Counted from the first letter of the stretch, positions 26,545-36,114 are shown. The stretch is 64,000 bases of DNA from Bacteroidota bacterium (GCA_023422635.1 JAFAGO010000030.1:52766-116765); one strand, 5' to 3'. Numbers and translations: made by a program. Notes: generated from the sequence alone by a model not told the origin.

Positions 26545-28026
26545 ATGATTGCAGATAGCGACTATATAAAAACGGTTTTCGGATTAAAACTCAAACAACA
26601 GCGCCAGAAAAAAAACTGGTCGCTGCAAGATCTCGCAGATAAAACAGGACTTTCAAAATCCTATTTGAATGAGATTGAGAATGGAAAGAAATATCCTAAA
26701 CACGATAAAATACTACACCTTTCCGAAGTTTTAGACACGAAATTTGATGAATTGGTTTCCACAAAACTAGACAAATCACTTTCGCCGGTTTCGGAAATCC
26801 TGAAGTCGGACTTCTTCAAAGAAATTCCGCTGGAACTCTTCGGTATCAACCGTAATTCGCTCATTAACATCATCAGCGAAGCGCCGAAAAAAGTAACTGC
26901 ATTTATTAATACTTTAATTGAAATTTCGCAGAATTATAATTTAGGAAAAGAACGTTTCTATTTTGCTGTTGTACGGAGTTTCCAAGAGATGTACGACAAT
27001 CACTTTCCTGAAATCGAAGAAAAAGCAGGGGATTTTTCAACGAAATACAAAGTGGGTTTCGGAAAAAAAATTGACGTAAACAAGCTTGAAAAAATCCTGA
27101 CCGAAAAATTTAGTTACGAAATTCTTCATGAAGACTTTTCCACTTATGGCGTTTTAGAAAATCTACGTTCACTTTTTATCCCAGAAAAAAAACAATTATT
27201 ATTAAATCATTTGTTGGATGAAAATCAAATTATTTTCATCCTTGCGAAAGAAATCGGCTTCAATGTTTTGGAACTTGCACCACGACCCAACACGTATTCA
27301 TGGATTGATTTCAGTAGTTTTGAAGAGCTCTTGAATAATTTTTTCGCCTCCTATTTCGCTGGATGTTTACTAATTCCTAAAGAAGAAATTGTAGAAAAAT
27401 TTTCAGATTTTATGAGCGAGAAAAAATGGAATCCCAAAGCATTTGACGAAATGCTAACCCACTTTACCAACTCGCCAGAAACTTTTTACTACCGCTTAAC
27501 CAATATTTTACCTGCGGAACTAGGAATAAAAGATCTCTTTTACTTGTGCTTCACCAAGAAGAAAGAATCTGATAAAATATTGATGATGAAGGAATTGCAC
27601 CTCAATCAACAGCAAGCTCCACACGCTAAAGCGACAAACGAGCATTATTGCAGACGCTGGGTTGCCGTTAAAAATCTAATTCATTTAAAAGAAAACGAAA
27701 AACTTACCGACGCACAAATTTCGCATTATAAAGATTCCGGGCTCAGCTATTTGGTGATTTCAACGTCGCAAAAAAATCCGTTTTCCGATGGTACTAACCG
27801 AAGTTATTGCTTGGGCATTTTACTGAATACAAATTCTTTAAAGAAAATAAAATTCGCAAAAAGCGACAGCATTATTACTGAAAATGTGGGCGTTACCTGC
27901 GAAACATGCAGCATTTCTGACTGTGATGTTCGACAAGCGCCGCCCATTAGAATTGAAAAGGAAACCTTTAACGAAAACATGAAAAAAGCAGTTGCAAAAT
28001 TCAGGAAAGAAACATTGCAAAGTTGA
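26545..28026 (+). CDS. XRE-family regulator with ScfR/RamB-like domains, probable glyoxylate-shunt regulator
   Basis: 493 residues from the ATG at 26545 (an in-frame TTG six codons upstream lies inside the -7 element). An N-terminal helix-turn-helix of Cro/C1 type (LKQQRQKKNWSLQDLADKTG, then SKSYLNEIENGKKYP) is followed by a long middle region like the IrrE-N-type DUF955 domain. A C-terminal DUF2083-like part carries Cys residues (NEHYCRRW, CETCSISDCD). This is the layout of short-chain fatty acyl regulators such as RamB and PrpR-type proteins that control acetate and glyoxylate genes. Divergence from aceB and shared operator half-sites support that target. Effector and sign of control are unknown. 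Confidence 0.85.
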   Translation: MIADSDYIKTVFGLKLKQQRQKKNWSLQDLADKTGLSKSYLNEIENGKKYPKHDKILHLSEVLDTKFDELVSTKLDKSLSPVSEILKSDFFKEIPLELFGINRNSLINIISEAPKKVTAFINTLIEISQNYNLGKERFYFAVVRSFQEMYDNHFPEIEEKAGDFSTKYKVGFGKKIDVNKLEKILTEKFSYEILHEDFSTYGVLENLRSLFIPEKKQLLLNHLLDENQIIFILAKEIGFNVLELAPRPNTYSWIDFSSFEELLNNFFASYFAGCLLIPKEEIVEKFSDFMSEKKWNPKAFDEMLTHFTNSPETFYYRLTNILPAELGIKDLFYLCFTKKKESDKILMMKELHLNQQQAPHAKATNEHYCRRWVAVKNLIHLKENEKLTDAQISHYKDSGLSYLVISTSQKNPFSDGTNRSYCLGILLNTNSLKKIKFAKSDSIITENVGVTCETCSISDCDVRQAPPIRIEKETFNENMKKAVAKFRKETLQS

Positions 28027-28098
28027 TCACATTTTCACTAACATCGAAAAATACTTTTGAATAAAACACTTATATTTAAGCATTTATAACCATGAACG

Positions 28099-28749
28099 AT
28101 GATTTTAGATTTACTTTTCCCAAACCGCTGTTTGCAGTGCAACCGAATAATTGGTGCGCAAGATTTGGTTTGTGAGATTTGTTTTTCTCAAATTCATTTT
28201 ACGCATTTTGATTATCATCAAGACAATGCACTTACGGAACGTTGCCGACTTTTATTCCCAACCGTACACGCTTTCGCTTTGATGCAGTTTGAAAAAGAAA
28301 GTTTGAGCAGAAAGATAATTCATACTTTAAAATACGGACAACGTGAGAAGGCAGCAATTCCGTTAGCAAAATGGACGATCGAACGACTTGATTTTAAAGA
28401 TGAAAAGCCGGATCTACTCGTTTCCATTCCTTTACATCAAGAAAAGTTAAGAAATCGTGGTTACAATCAACTTCATTTATTTACAGAAAAGTTATCGAAG
28501 CACTATCAAATACCATTCGACCACACCGTTCTAAAGCGGACGAAAAATTCAAAAGCACAGGCAAAAAAAAGCCGAAATGAAAGACAAAATTCCGAAAAGA
28601 AATTCGTTTTAAACAAAGAAATTTTAGGAAAGCATATTCTACTGATAGATGATGTGTTTACCACAGGAAACACGATTTCCGATGCTGTTTGGGAACTTTT
28701 AAAAGAACCGAACAACACCATTTCAATTTTAGTGATGGCAATTGATTAA
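28099..28749 (+). CDS. ComF family phosphoribosyltransferase-like protein
   Basis: 216 residues. A four-Cys zinc motif at the N-terminus (CLQCNR and VCEICF), then VSIPLHQEKLRNRGYNQ and the PRPP-binding loop LLIDDVFTTGNTISDA. ComF proteins are linked to DNA uptake and recombination; the PRTase-like fold has no established reaction. It stands alone, with no competence genes in view, and its stop converges on upp. Confidence 0.88.
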   Translation: MILDLLFPNRCLQCNRIIGAQDLVCEICFSQIHFTHFDYHQDNALTERCRLLFPTVHAFALMQFEKESLSRKIIHTLKYGQREKAAIPLAKWTIERLDFKDEKPDLLVSIPLHQEKLRNRGYNQLHLFTEKLSKHYQIPFDHTVLKRTKNSKAQAKKSRNERQNSEKKFVLNKEILGKHILLIDDVFTTGNTISDAVWELLKEPNNTISILVMAID

Positions 28750-28780
28750 ACCTTCTAAAAAATAGAAGATATCCGGATTT

Positions 28781-29431
28781 CTAGCGTTGTAATTTTTCTC
28801 CGTAAGACAAATCTCCCGCATCTCCCAAACCTGGCGTAATATAACCTTTGGAAGTAAGATTTTCATCCAACGCACCAATCCAAATATTTGCTTCAGGATA
28901 CGCATTTTGCAAAGTTTCAACGCCTTGTTGTGCCGCAATTGCAGCAACAATATGCAGTTGCGTTGGTTTACCGTGATTAAGTAAATCTTTCAATGCCTCG
29001 ATTAAACTCGCACCAGTCGCCAACATAGGATCTGCCACAATTAAAGGTCTACCATCAATATTCGGGCACGTTAAATAATCCTGCTTAATTGAAAAATAAT
29101 CATTAGCATCATGTTTTCGATACGCAGCAACAAATCCGCAATCCGCTTTATCGAAATAATTCAAAACCCCTTGAAACAAAGGAACTCCGGCTCTTAAAAT
29201 CGTTGTAATTACTGGCTGAACAGCAATTTCTTTTACTTTTATTTGTGCAAGGGGAGTGGTAATTTCAACTTCTTTCTGTTCAAGACCTTTAGAAATTTCA
29301 AAGGCAGCAATTTCACCAATTCGTTCCAAATTTCTACGGAATTTCATTCGATCGGTTTGAACCTCAGTATTTCTTAAATCGTTAATCCAGGAATTGACAA
29401 GAGAAAAATTGTCGGATAGTATCGTTACCAT
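28781..29431 (-). CDS. upp: Uracil phosphoribosyltransferase
   Basis: 216 residues. Salvages uracil with PRPP to UMP. The PRPP loop reads PLIVADPMLATGASLIEAL, and the uracil-binding C-terminus YITPGLGDAGDLSYGEK is intact. The N-terminal LRNTEVQTDRMKFRRNLERIG is the family's start. It is monocistronic, with a der terminator between it and der. Confidence 0.93.
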   Translation of the reverse strand: MVTILSDNFSLVNSWINDLRNTEVQTDRMKFRRNLERIGEIAAFEISKGLEQKEVEITTPLAQIKVKEIAVQPVITTILRAGVPLFQGVLNYFDKADCGFVAAYRKHDANDYFSIKQDYLTCPNIDGRPLIVADPMLATGASLIEALKDLLNHGKPTQLHIVAAIAAQQGVETLQNAYPEANIWIGALDENLTSKGYITPGLGDAGDLSYGEKLQR

Positions 29432-29473
29432 TTTTGAATTTGAATATTTCGCTAATTTCTATATTTTAAAGAT

Positions 29474-29506
29474 GGCTTCAAAATCTTTTAACAGAGAATT
29501 GAAGCC
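29474..29506 (-). terminator. der terminator
   Basis: GGCTTCAA/TTGAAGCC stem with a 17-nt loop, between the der stop codon and the upp start on the minus strand. Confidence 0.6.
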
Positions 29507-29531
29507 AATCGTTTTTATTACACTCGTACGT

Positions 29532-30842
29532 TTATTTTTGACGGAAATACACTTCAATAGGAACTCCGGTGAAACCGAACTCTTTTCGTAGTTGATTTTC
29601 AGCAAAACGTTTGTACGGTTCTTTTACATATTGCGGAAGATTACAGAAGAACACAAATTGCGGACTTGGCGTTGGAAGTTGAACGCAATATTTAATTTTA
29701 ATGTATTTTCCTTTTATTGCTGGTGGTGGTGTATTTTCAAAAATCGGAAGCATTACTTCGTTAAGTTTTGAAGTTTTGATTTTCTTTTTCCGGTTTTCGT
29801 ACACTTCCATTGCCAAATCAACGGCTTTTAGAATTCTTTGTTTGGTTAAAGCAGAAACAAAGAGAATTGGCACATCCGAAAACTGTCCAATTTTATGTCG
29901 AATCGCAGCTTCAAACTCTTTAACAGTATTGGTTTTTTTATCTTCTACCAAATCCCATTTATTTACTAGAATTACAATGCCTTTACGATTTCGCTGCGCA
30001 ATTCCAAAGATGCTCATATCTTGTGCTTCCCAACCCAAAGTCGCATCTACCATAATAATTACCACATCCGAATTTTCGATAGCACGCACAGAACGCATTA
30101 CAGAATAAAACTCCAAATCTTCGTTTACGCGGTTTTTCTTTCTCATCCCCGCAGTATCCACCAACACGAATTCGTGACCGAATTTATTGTATAAACTTTG
30201 GATTGAATCTCTTGTAGTACCCGCAACATTGGTAACAATATTTCTTTCGTTATCCAACAATGCATTTGTAAGTGTAGATTTTCCTACGTTTGGTCGACCA
30301 GCGATTGTGATTTTTGGCAATCCTTCGAAAGGATCTTTATATTCTGTTGTTGGGAAATCAGCTACAATATCATCCAACAAATCTCCTGTTCCAGATCCTG
30401 TTGCAGAAGATAAGGTATAATATTTATCAATTCCCAACTGATAGAATTCAGTTGCAGCCAATTCTTCTTTAGCAGAATCGACTTTATTCACCACGATGTA
30501 GATTTTTTTATTGGCTCTACGAAGCATTTCGTATATTTCATAGTCGGTTTCCGTTAGGCCTTCTTCCACATTCAGCATAAAAATTACCGACGTTGCTTCA
30601 TCGATTGCCAACTGAACTTGCTTAGAAATTTCCTCCTGAAAAACATCATCGTTATTTACATCATAACCACCGGTATCAATTACCGTAAATTCTACTCCAT
30701 TCCAATCGGATTTACCGTAATGGCGATCACGCGTAACGCCAGCAGTAGAATCAACAATAGCTTCTCTTCTTTCTAATAAACGATTAAACAGGGTGGATTT
30801 TCCAACGTTGGGGCGCCCAACAATAGCGACTAAATTGCTCAT
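29532..30842 (-). CDS. der: Ribosome-assembly GTPase Der (EngA)
   Basis: 436 residues from the ATG at 30842. Two tandem GTPase domains are plain: first GRPNVGKSTLFN, DTGG and NKVD; second GRPNVGKSTLTN, DTAG and NKWD. A C-terminal KH-like domain ends PIEVYFRQK. It is essential for 50S subunit maturation. An upstream in-frame start (five codons earlier) gives METKF; the shorter form begins MSNLVAIVGRPN, as expected. A possible promoter, TACTTTTG, is 134 bp upstream. Confidence 0.94.
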   Translation of the reverse strand: MSNLVAIVGRPNVGKSTLFNRLLERREAIVDSTAGVTRDRHYGKSDWNGVEFTVIDTGGYDVNNDDVFQEEISKQVQLAIDEATSVIFMLNVEEGLTETDYEIYEMLRRANKKIYIVVNKVDSAKEELAATEFYQLGIDKYYTLSSATGSGTGDLLDDIVADFPTTEYKDPFEGLPKITIAGRPNVGKSTLTNALLDNERNIVTNVAGTTRDSIQSLYNKFGHEFVLVDTAGMRKKNRVNEDLEFYSVMRSVRAIENSDVVIIMVDATLGWEAQDMSIFGIAQRNRKGIVILVNKWDLVEDKKTNTVKEFEAAIRHKIGQFSDVPILFVSALTKQRILKAVDLAMEVYENRKKKIKTSKLNEVMLPIFENTPPPAIKGKYIKIKYCVQLPTPSPQFVFFCNLPQYVKEPYKRFAENQLRKEFGFTGVPIEVYFRQK

Positions 30843-30975
30843 AAATTTTGTTTCCAAAAAAAGATTAAAAGATTGGATCTTAAAGGATTGTGCTTTTCAA
30901 CAACACACGTCCAAAATTTTAAATCTCGAATTAAAGAATGGGTTTCCCGGTCTTTCCGAGCCCAAAAAATTTTTG

Positions 30976-30983
30976 CAAAAGTA
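30976..30983 (-). promoter_or_regulatory. Possible -7 element (TACTTTTG) of der
   Basis: Minus-strand TACTTTTG, 134 nt before the chosen der start codon. The long leader contains a GGGTTTCCCGG/CCGAGCCC dyad near 30940-30963, so its start may be structured. Confidence 0.4.
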
Positions 30984-31125
30984 TGAAAATCAATCGACAT
31001 ATCACGAATATCGCTTGCAGGGTAAGATTAAAATCATTCTAAATTCAACAATTAAGAAGTGGTTTTGCGGAAAAAAGTTTTACTTTTAAAAAAGATTACC
31101 TCTAAAACACTTAAAAAACAAAACG

Positions 31126-31617
31126 ATGAAGAAAATATTTTATGTACTTGTAGTGGCATTCATTCTCCTTCAGTTTTTTCAAATTGATAAAACCAACGAA
31201 CCTGTGAATAAAGGAATGGATTTCCTGATTATTAAGAATATACCACAACCAATGGCCAAGCAAATTCGCGCATCTTGTTACGACTGCCACTCCAACGAAA
31301 CCCAATACCCTTGGTATTCGTACATTCAACCTTTTGGCTGGTTTTTGAAAGATCATATTGAGGAAGGCCGAAAAAAACTTAATTTTTCCACCTTTGCTAC
31401 GTATGAAAATAAAAGACAAGCACACAAATTGTATGAAGCTGGAGATTTAGTGGCTCACGGCGCAATGCCACTGGAAAGCTATTTGTTAATCCACACCAAC
31501 GCGAAGTTAAGCGATGCTCAAAAAACAGAAATGGCGCAATATTTCAAGGATGTTGAATCTGAAATTAGAACTACCAACAATATTCCCGCCGAATCACCAA
31601 AACCTCAGCAACCATAG
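31126..31617 (+). CDS. Haem-binding-domain protein (Haem_bd family)
   Basis: 163 residues with an N-terminal hydrophobic anchor (IFYVLVVAFILLQFFQI). The core SCYDCHSNETQYPWYSYIQP contains a CxxCH-type haem attachment site, as in the Haem_bd family of c-type single-haem proteins. It should face the periplasm. Pro-rich C-terminus. It is 5 bp upstream of the DCC oxidoreductase gene, so an operon is likely. Electron donors and acceptors are not known. Confidence 0.85.
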   Translation: MKKIFYVLVVAFILLQFFQIDKTNEPVNKGMDFLIIKNIPQPMAKQIRASCYDCHSNETQYPWYSYIQPFGWFLKDHIEEGRKKLNFSTFATYENKRQAHKLYEAGDLVAHGAMPLESYLLIHTNAKLSDAQKTEMAQYFKDVESEIRTTNNIPAESPKPQQP

Positions 31618-31622
31618 TTAAA

Positions 31623-32033
31623 ATGGACATTAATAAATATTATGTTTTTTACGATGGCGACTGTGGATTTTGCAATTACTGGGTACAGTGGATTTTGAAA
31701 AACGATACGCACGACCAGTTTTTATTTTCGGCACTGCAATCTGAATTTGGACAAGAATTTTTGAAGGAACGTGGTTTAAAAACCAATAACTTCAACACTA
31801 TTTACTTTTGGAAACCAGAGAAATTTTACCTCATCAAATCCCAAGCGATTTTTAAAATTGCCAAAATTTTGGGCGGAAAATACAAGATGCTTTCCTATTG
31901 TAATATCCTTCCTAAATCTATCTCAGATTTGATCTACGATGAAATTTCAAAAAGAAGAATGAAATTTGCAGCACAAAAATGCTTCGTTCCTACTTCAGAA
32001 GAAAAAACAAAATTTATTTCAGAAATTATTTAA
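31623..32033 (+). CDS. DCC-family thiol-disulfide oxidoreductase (DUF393)
   Basis: 136 residues. The DxxCxxC start is seen as YDGDCGFCNYWVQWI, then ILPKSISDLIYDEISKRR; these mark the DCC (YuxK/DUF393) family of thioredoxin-like redox proteins. No signal peptide. It follows the haem-binding-domain gene closely. Its 3' end overlaps the converging histidine kinase gene by 8 bp. Confidence 0.88.
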   Translation: MDINKYYVFYDGDCGFCNYWVQWILKNDTHDQFLFSALQSEFGQEFLKERGLKTNNFNTIYFWKPEKFYLIKSQAIFKIAKILGGKYKMLSYCNILPKSISDLIYDEISKRRMKFAAQKCFVPTSEEKTKFISEII

Positions 32034-33387
32034 ATAGAAAAACAATCGTAAAAGTACTTCCTACTCCTGTTTTGGAGGTCAGCTGAATGGTTCCGTTGTG
32101 CAGTTTCACAATTTGTTCAACAATGGACAACCCTACTCCATTTCCTTTATTATAGCTTTTATTTTCGCCCCGATAAAAAAGTTTAAAAATATTTTGCTGA
32201 TCTTCTTCAGAAATCCCAACTCCGTGATCAATAAAATCCAACTGAATTCCATTTTCAATCGCATTTAAATCGACAATACAATTGTGATCCGCGGAATACT
32301 TACACGCATTCTCCATCAAGTTACCAAAAGCGACTTGTAAAAGATGCGCATTCCCCATCATAATCATGGATTCGGGACTAAGTTGTGCCGCTTCCGAATA
32401 ACTAATCTTGATACTGAAGTTTGGATTTGTATTCAAAAGACTCATTTTCGAGTCGATAATTACCTCATCAACCCGAACCGGCTCTATTGTGATTTGAGAA
32501 CGATCATAATTGGCACGCGCAAAATTGAGCAACGCGGAAGACAATTCAGATGCTCGATTTGCATCTTCCAGCGCATTATCGATAGATTTACGATAATCTT
32601 CAACGGTTTGATTAAGCTCTTTTGCCAACTGAAGTTCCGTAATCATAATCGAAAGTGGTGTTCGAAATTCGTGAGAAATGGCGGTTACAAAGTTCTTCTG
32701 ATTATTGAACGATTTTTCCAGTCGGTTTACCGTTGTATTAAACACCTTTACAAGTTCGTACAATTCATCTTTCGCTTTCGGCGCTACAATTCTGGAATGT
32801 AAATTATGCTCTGAAATATCTTTGGTTTGTTGAATGATTTCCTTTAAAGGTTTGAAGGTGTAATACGAAAATATAAAGCCGATAAACACAATAAAAAACA
32901 CCGAAATCATATAGAGTGTAATCAACTTATTTTTGAAAATTTCCACGTGTAGAAATCCCGTAACATCGAAAGCACGACCAATAAGGATGAAGTCTTGACC
33001 ATTAAAATGATAGGTGGTTCCAAGAAATTGAAGATCATTATCAGACCAACGCACTTTGCCTTTTTCTTTTATTTTTTGAAGTAAATCTCGATCCCCAAAA
33101 GGCGGCATATTATCCGTATAAACCAAATTAAACTCCGAGTCGTAAACAGAAATTTCGGCTTCGTTTAACAAGTGTTTATTCTGCTCATGAAGTCGTTTAA
33201 TCGAAACAGAATCTTGCTTGGCATCAAATATAAATTCTGCTCTCCAAGTTACTTTGTAATCCAAACGATCGAAAAACTCTTCCGTTCTGTTTTCTTCAGC
33301 AATATCGTAAACAATAAAGGAAAACAAACCTAAAATTGCAGCGGTAATCAATGCGTATGCTAAAGCTGTTCTTGTCGCTATTTTCAT
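32026..33387 (-). CDS. Two-component sensor histidine kinase
   Basis: 453 residues. TM1 (about 7-29), a periplasmic loop of about 120 residues, TM2 (about 154-176), a HAMP-like linker, the phospho-accepting His in FVTAISHEFRTPLSIM, and the ATPase boxes GNLMENACKYS, DHGVGISEEDQQNIFKLF and GNGVGLSIVEQIVKLH. It is cotranscribed with its response regulator (ATGA overlap). The periplasmic sensor is not a known fold to me, so the signal is unknown. The divergent porin operon is the best target candidate. Confidence 0.92.
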   Translation of the reverse strand: MKIATRTALAYALITAAILGLFSFIVYDIAEENRTEEFFDRLDYKVTWRAEFIFDAKQDSVSIKRLHEQNKHLLNEAEISVYDSEFNLVYTDNMPPFGDRDLLQKIKEKGKVRWSDNDLQFLGTTYHFNGQDFILIGRAFDVTGFLHVEIFKNKLITLYMISVFFIVFIGFIFSYYTFKPLKEIIQQTKDISEHNLHSRIVAPKAKDELYELVKVFNTTVNRLEKSFNNQKNFVTAISHEFRTPLSIMITELQLAKELNQTVEDYRKSIDNALEDANRASELSSALLNFARANYDRSQITIEPVRVDEVIIDSKMSLLNTNPNFSIKISYSEAAQLSPESMIMMGNAHLLQVAFGNLMENACKYSADHNCIVDLNAIENGIQLDFIDHGVGISEEDQQNIFKLFYRGENKSYNKGNGVGLSIVEQIVKLHNGTIQLTSKTGVGSTFTIVFLFK

Positions 33388-34064
33388 AATTTATCGCTCA
33401 AGATAAATCCCATTCCCGATTTGGTATGAATGAGTTTATGTTCGAAATTTTTATCAATTTTCTTCCGTAAATACGCGATATAAACATCGATATAATTGGT
33501 TCCCGTATCGAAGTTGTTTCCCCAAACATTTTCGGCGATTTCTTCTTTTGAAAGCACCACTTCAGGGTTCGACATCATGTAATAAAGTAACCGAAATTCT
33601 TTTGGCGTAAGATCAATCGCTTGTCCATTTCTTTTAACCGTTTTAGAAGAATCGTTGATGAGCAAATCCGAATACGCAATTTCGGTATTGGGTTTTTTCG
33701 TTGCGCTGCTTCTTTGGATTAAAGCATTTATTCGTGCATACAGTTCACGAATTTCGAACGGCTTCACCAAATAATCATCGGCTCCTGCTTCAAAACCGCC
33801 AATTTTTTCATCAACATTTCCTAACGCGGTAAGCATAATAATCGGAATCGGATTGCCTTCTGACCGAAGCTTTTTCACCAAAGTAATTCCATCCATTTTA
33901 GGCAACATTACATCGGTAATCATTAAATCCAAAGGAATTTTTTCGATAATCGGTACGGCATCCTCTGCATCTTCAGAGATATAAATTCTGTACCCTTTAC
34001 TTTCTAAGCCCCTTTTTAGCAGCTCAGAAACTCTTGGATTATCCTCTACTATTAAAATATTCAT
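33384..34064 (-). CDS. OmpR/PhoB-family response regulator
   Basis: 226 residues from the ATG at 34064; the longer open frame would add a hydrophobic leader that does not belong to the family. Receiver domain with D51 in MITDVMLPKMDG and KPFEIRELYARI, then a winged-helix DNA-binding domain (LTPKEFRLLYYMMSNP, TGTNYIDVYIAYLRKKID). It should be phosphorylated by the adjacent kinase. The divergent porin promoter carries four 11-bp-spaced repeats, the usual recognition pattern of this class. Confidence 0.93.
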   Translation of the reverse strand: MNILIVEDNPRVSELLKRGLESKGYRIYISEDAEDAVPIIEKIPLDLMITDVMLPKMDGITLVKKLRSEGNPIPIIMLTALGNVDEKIGGFEAGADDYLVKPFEIRELYARINALIQRSSATKKPNTEIAYSDLLINDSSKTVKRNGQAIDLTPKEFRLLYYMMSNPEVVLSKEEIAENVWGNNFDTGTNYIDVYIAYLRKKIDKNFEHKLIHTKSGMGFILSDKL

Positions 34065-34207
34065 CCTTTTTCCTCTTTTAAACGAAAACAAAAGTACAAT
34101 AATTATCCACTTATAAATTGCCACCATTAAAACAGTAAGAATCCCAAAAATCAATTAAAATACTCATTTTCAATCATATACAGAAAAAAAACATTATAGA
34201 AATCTGT

Positions 34208-34248
34208 TTTTCTAATGATTTTCTAAAAATTTTCTAATTCCAGTCTAA
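34208..34248. promoter_or_regulatory. Four direct repeats with 11-bp period (response-regulator box)
   Basis: TTTTCTAA at 34208, 34219 and 34230, and CAGTCTAA at 34241: start points exactly 11 bp apart. The last repeat ends about 38 bp before the inferred transcription start of the porin gene, the place expected for an OmpR/PhoB-type activator. Confidence 0.75.
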
Positions 34249-34271
34249 TACCGCTGCGCTGAAAGTCGATT

Positions 34272-34279
34272 TACCTTTG
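34272..34279 (+). promoter_or_regulatory. -7 element (TACCTTTG) of the porin operon
   Basis: TACCTTTG 44 nt before the porin ATG and 23 bp after the repeat array. Confidence 0.65.
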
Positions 34280-34323
34280 CCCCATCAAAAAACAACGACT
34301 AAACAGAAGTTAAAATAAAGATT

Positions 34324-35649
34324 ATGAGCAAAAAAATTGTACAGATTGGAATGTTAAGTTTGCTTTGCGTTGGAAGCTTCTCCAACCTTGCGGCACAAAC
34401 AACAAAAGACAATCCAACTGAAGAGAAAAAAGAAACGAAAACCGATAAAAATAAATCGCTTTCTTTTAGTGGGTACACTGAAATTTGGGCAAGATACAGT
34501 CAACTAAACCCTGGTAGCACCGTAAATGGTGAAGCGCAAAATTCAGTTTCGGATTTATCTTTAAGAAGAGTTCGTGCAAAGGTTACTTATCAACCTACCG
34601 ACAAATTAATGTTTGTTTTACAAGGAGGATCAACAAATGTGAATGTTGCTTCAAAAACCAATCCTAGTTTTGAATTATTAGATGCGTATGCTGAATACAA
34701 ATTCAACGATGCAATTGCAATTGGTGGTGGTAGATCCACTTGGAGAGGACTTTCGCGTTTTACAACTGGACCATTAAATACGCTTTTGTTTGATCTTCCT
34801 GCTTATGCAACATCCAATACAGGAATTACCGATGAAGTTGTTCGTGAATTAAGCGTTTACGCAAAAGGTAAAATCGGAAGATTGGATTACCGTGTAGTAC
34901 TGGCTGATCCTTATAAAAATGTTACTGCTGACCCACAATACAATGTAGCAGTATACAGCAAAAAAGGCCAAAACAAAGAAGTTTCCGGATATTTCAAATA
35001 CGACTTTTTAGATAAAGAATCAAACGCCACCCCATTTAACAACGGTACATACGTTGGAAAGAAAAAGGTGTTAGCATTGGGTGCTGGATTTGATTTTCTA
35101 CACGATGCACTTTGGCATAAAGACGCCGATGCTAACGTAATTAATGATGATTACCAAAGCTTCGCGGTTGATTTATTTTACGACACGCCAATTAATAAAG
35201 AAAACGGAACCTCTTTTAGTGCTTACGCCATGGCAATGAAAAATGATTACGGTCCCAACTATGTTCGCTACGTGGGAACCAACAATCCTGCAAACGGTGT
35301 TGATGCAAGTTTAGCTTCACTTAACGGTTCAGGAAATGCAATGCCAATTGTTGGAACAGGAAATACCTTCTTTTTACAAGTAGGAGGAACTTTACCATAC
35401 TTCAACAAATCGAAAAGCACCTTGCAATTGCAACCTGCAGCAAGCATTCAAGTGAGTGATTTAGATGGTTTGAAAGACAAATCTTTCATCTACGATGCCG
35501 GAGTTTCTTTGCTACTTAACGGCATGGGATCTCGCTTAACATTCGATGCACAAAACCGCCCAATTTATACTACAGACGCAGCTAACGACGCTGTTGTAAC
35601 AGATAGAAAATGGCAATTTGTACTTAAATACAGAATCGATTTTAAATAA
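34324..35649 (+). CDS. Phosphate-selective-porin-like outer-membrane protein
   Basis: 441 residues. Signal peptide to about residue 24 (SNLAAQ), then a charged linker and beta-barrel strands (SLSFSGYTEIWARYSQ, SLRRVRAKVTYQPTDKLMF). The C-terminus ends in KYRIDFK. The pattern resembles OprO/OprP-type porins of Bacteroidota (long barrel, Arg-rich strands). The transported solute is not evident. It heads an operon with a Dabb protein 8 bp later and a cupin. Regulation by the divergent kinase/regulator pair is inferred. Confidence 0.75.
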   Translation: MSKKIVQIGMLSLLCVGSFSNLAAQTTKDNPTEEKKETKTDKNKSLSFSGYTEIWARYSQLNPGSTVNGEAQNSVSDLSLRRVRAKVTYQPTDKLMFVLQGGSTNVNVASKTNPSFELLDAYAEYKFNDAIAIGGGRSTWRGLSRFTTGPLNTLLFDLPAYATSNTGITDEVVRELSVYAKGKIGRLDYRVVLADPYKNVTADPQYNVAVYSKKGQNKEVSGYFKYDFLDKESNATPFNNGTYVGKKKVLALGAGFDFLHDALWHKDADANVINDDYQSFAVDLFYDTPINKENGTSFSAYAMAMKNDYGPNYVRYVGTNNPANGVDASLASLNGSGNAMPIVGTGNTFFLQVGGTLPYFNKSKSTLQLQPAASIQVSDLDGLKDKSFIYDAGVSLLLNGMGSRLTFDAQNRPIYTTDAANDAVVTDRKWQFVLKYRIDFK

Positions 35650-35657
35650 AATATAGA

Positions 35658-36086
35658 ATGAAGATTATCACAAAAACATTGCTTATCGTAGTCGCGCTGT
35701 TTCTTTCAGCCAATATGTTTGCGCAAACAAAGCAGAATAAAAAACACCAAAACCATCACAAAATGGAAGCAAAAACCACACAATTTCATAGTTTGTTTTT
35801 CTGGTTAGATCCTTCTTTATCACCAGAAGAAGTGAAAGAATTTCAGCAATTCTTTGTAGGATTATCAAAACTTCCTTACCAAAAGAATTTACACTTTGGA
35901 GTGCCCGCAAAATCATCGCCTCGTACTGTTTTAGATCAAACTTACACCTACAATTGTACAATGGAATTTGATTCTTTGGAAGATCTTGAAGCATACGGAA
36001 AACTTCCTGAACATCTTGCTCTTGTAGCAAAATACAAACCTTTCTTTGTAAAAATGAAAGTATACGATACCGCTTACATTCAATAA
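35658..36086 (+). CDS. Exported Dabb-domain protein
   Basis: 142 residues. Signal peptide (LLIVVALFLSANMFAQ), a short Lys/His-rich linker (KQNKKHQNHHKME), then a ferredoxin-like stress-responsive alpha/beta barrel (FHSLFFWLDPSLSPEEVKEF). Most Dabb proteins are cytosolic, so export is unusual. Some plant relatives cyclise polyketides; no such role can be claimed here. It is 8 bp after the porin gene. Confidence 0.78.
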   Translation: MKIITKTLLIVVALFLSANMFAQTKQNKKHQNHHKMEAKTTQFHSLFFWLDPSLSPEEVKEFQQFFVGLSKLPYQKNLHFGVPAKSSPRTVLDQTYTYNCTMEFDSLEDLEAYGKLPEHLALVAKYKPFFVKMKVYDTAYIQ

Positions 36087-36114
36087 AATAATATTAAAAT
36101 TTACCTCATTCAAA

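Noticed and set aside
28752..28768. CTTCTA/TAGAAG hairpin as comF-upp terminator
   Set aside because: Six-bp A/T-rich stem without a T tail; too weak to call.
34065..34154. Longer response regulator with a hydrophobic leader
   Set aside because: Receiver domains start at the MNILIVEDN-type segment; the extra 30 residues are just open upstream frame.
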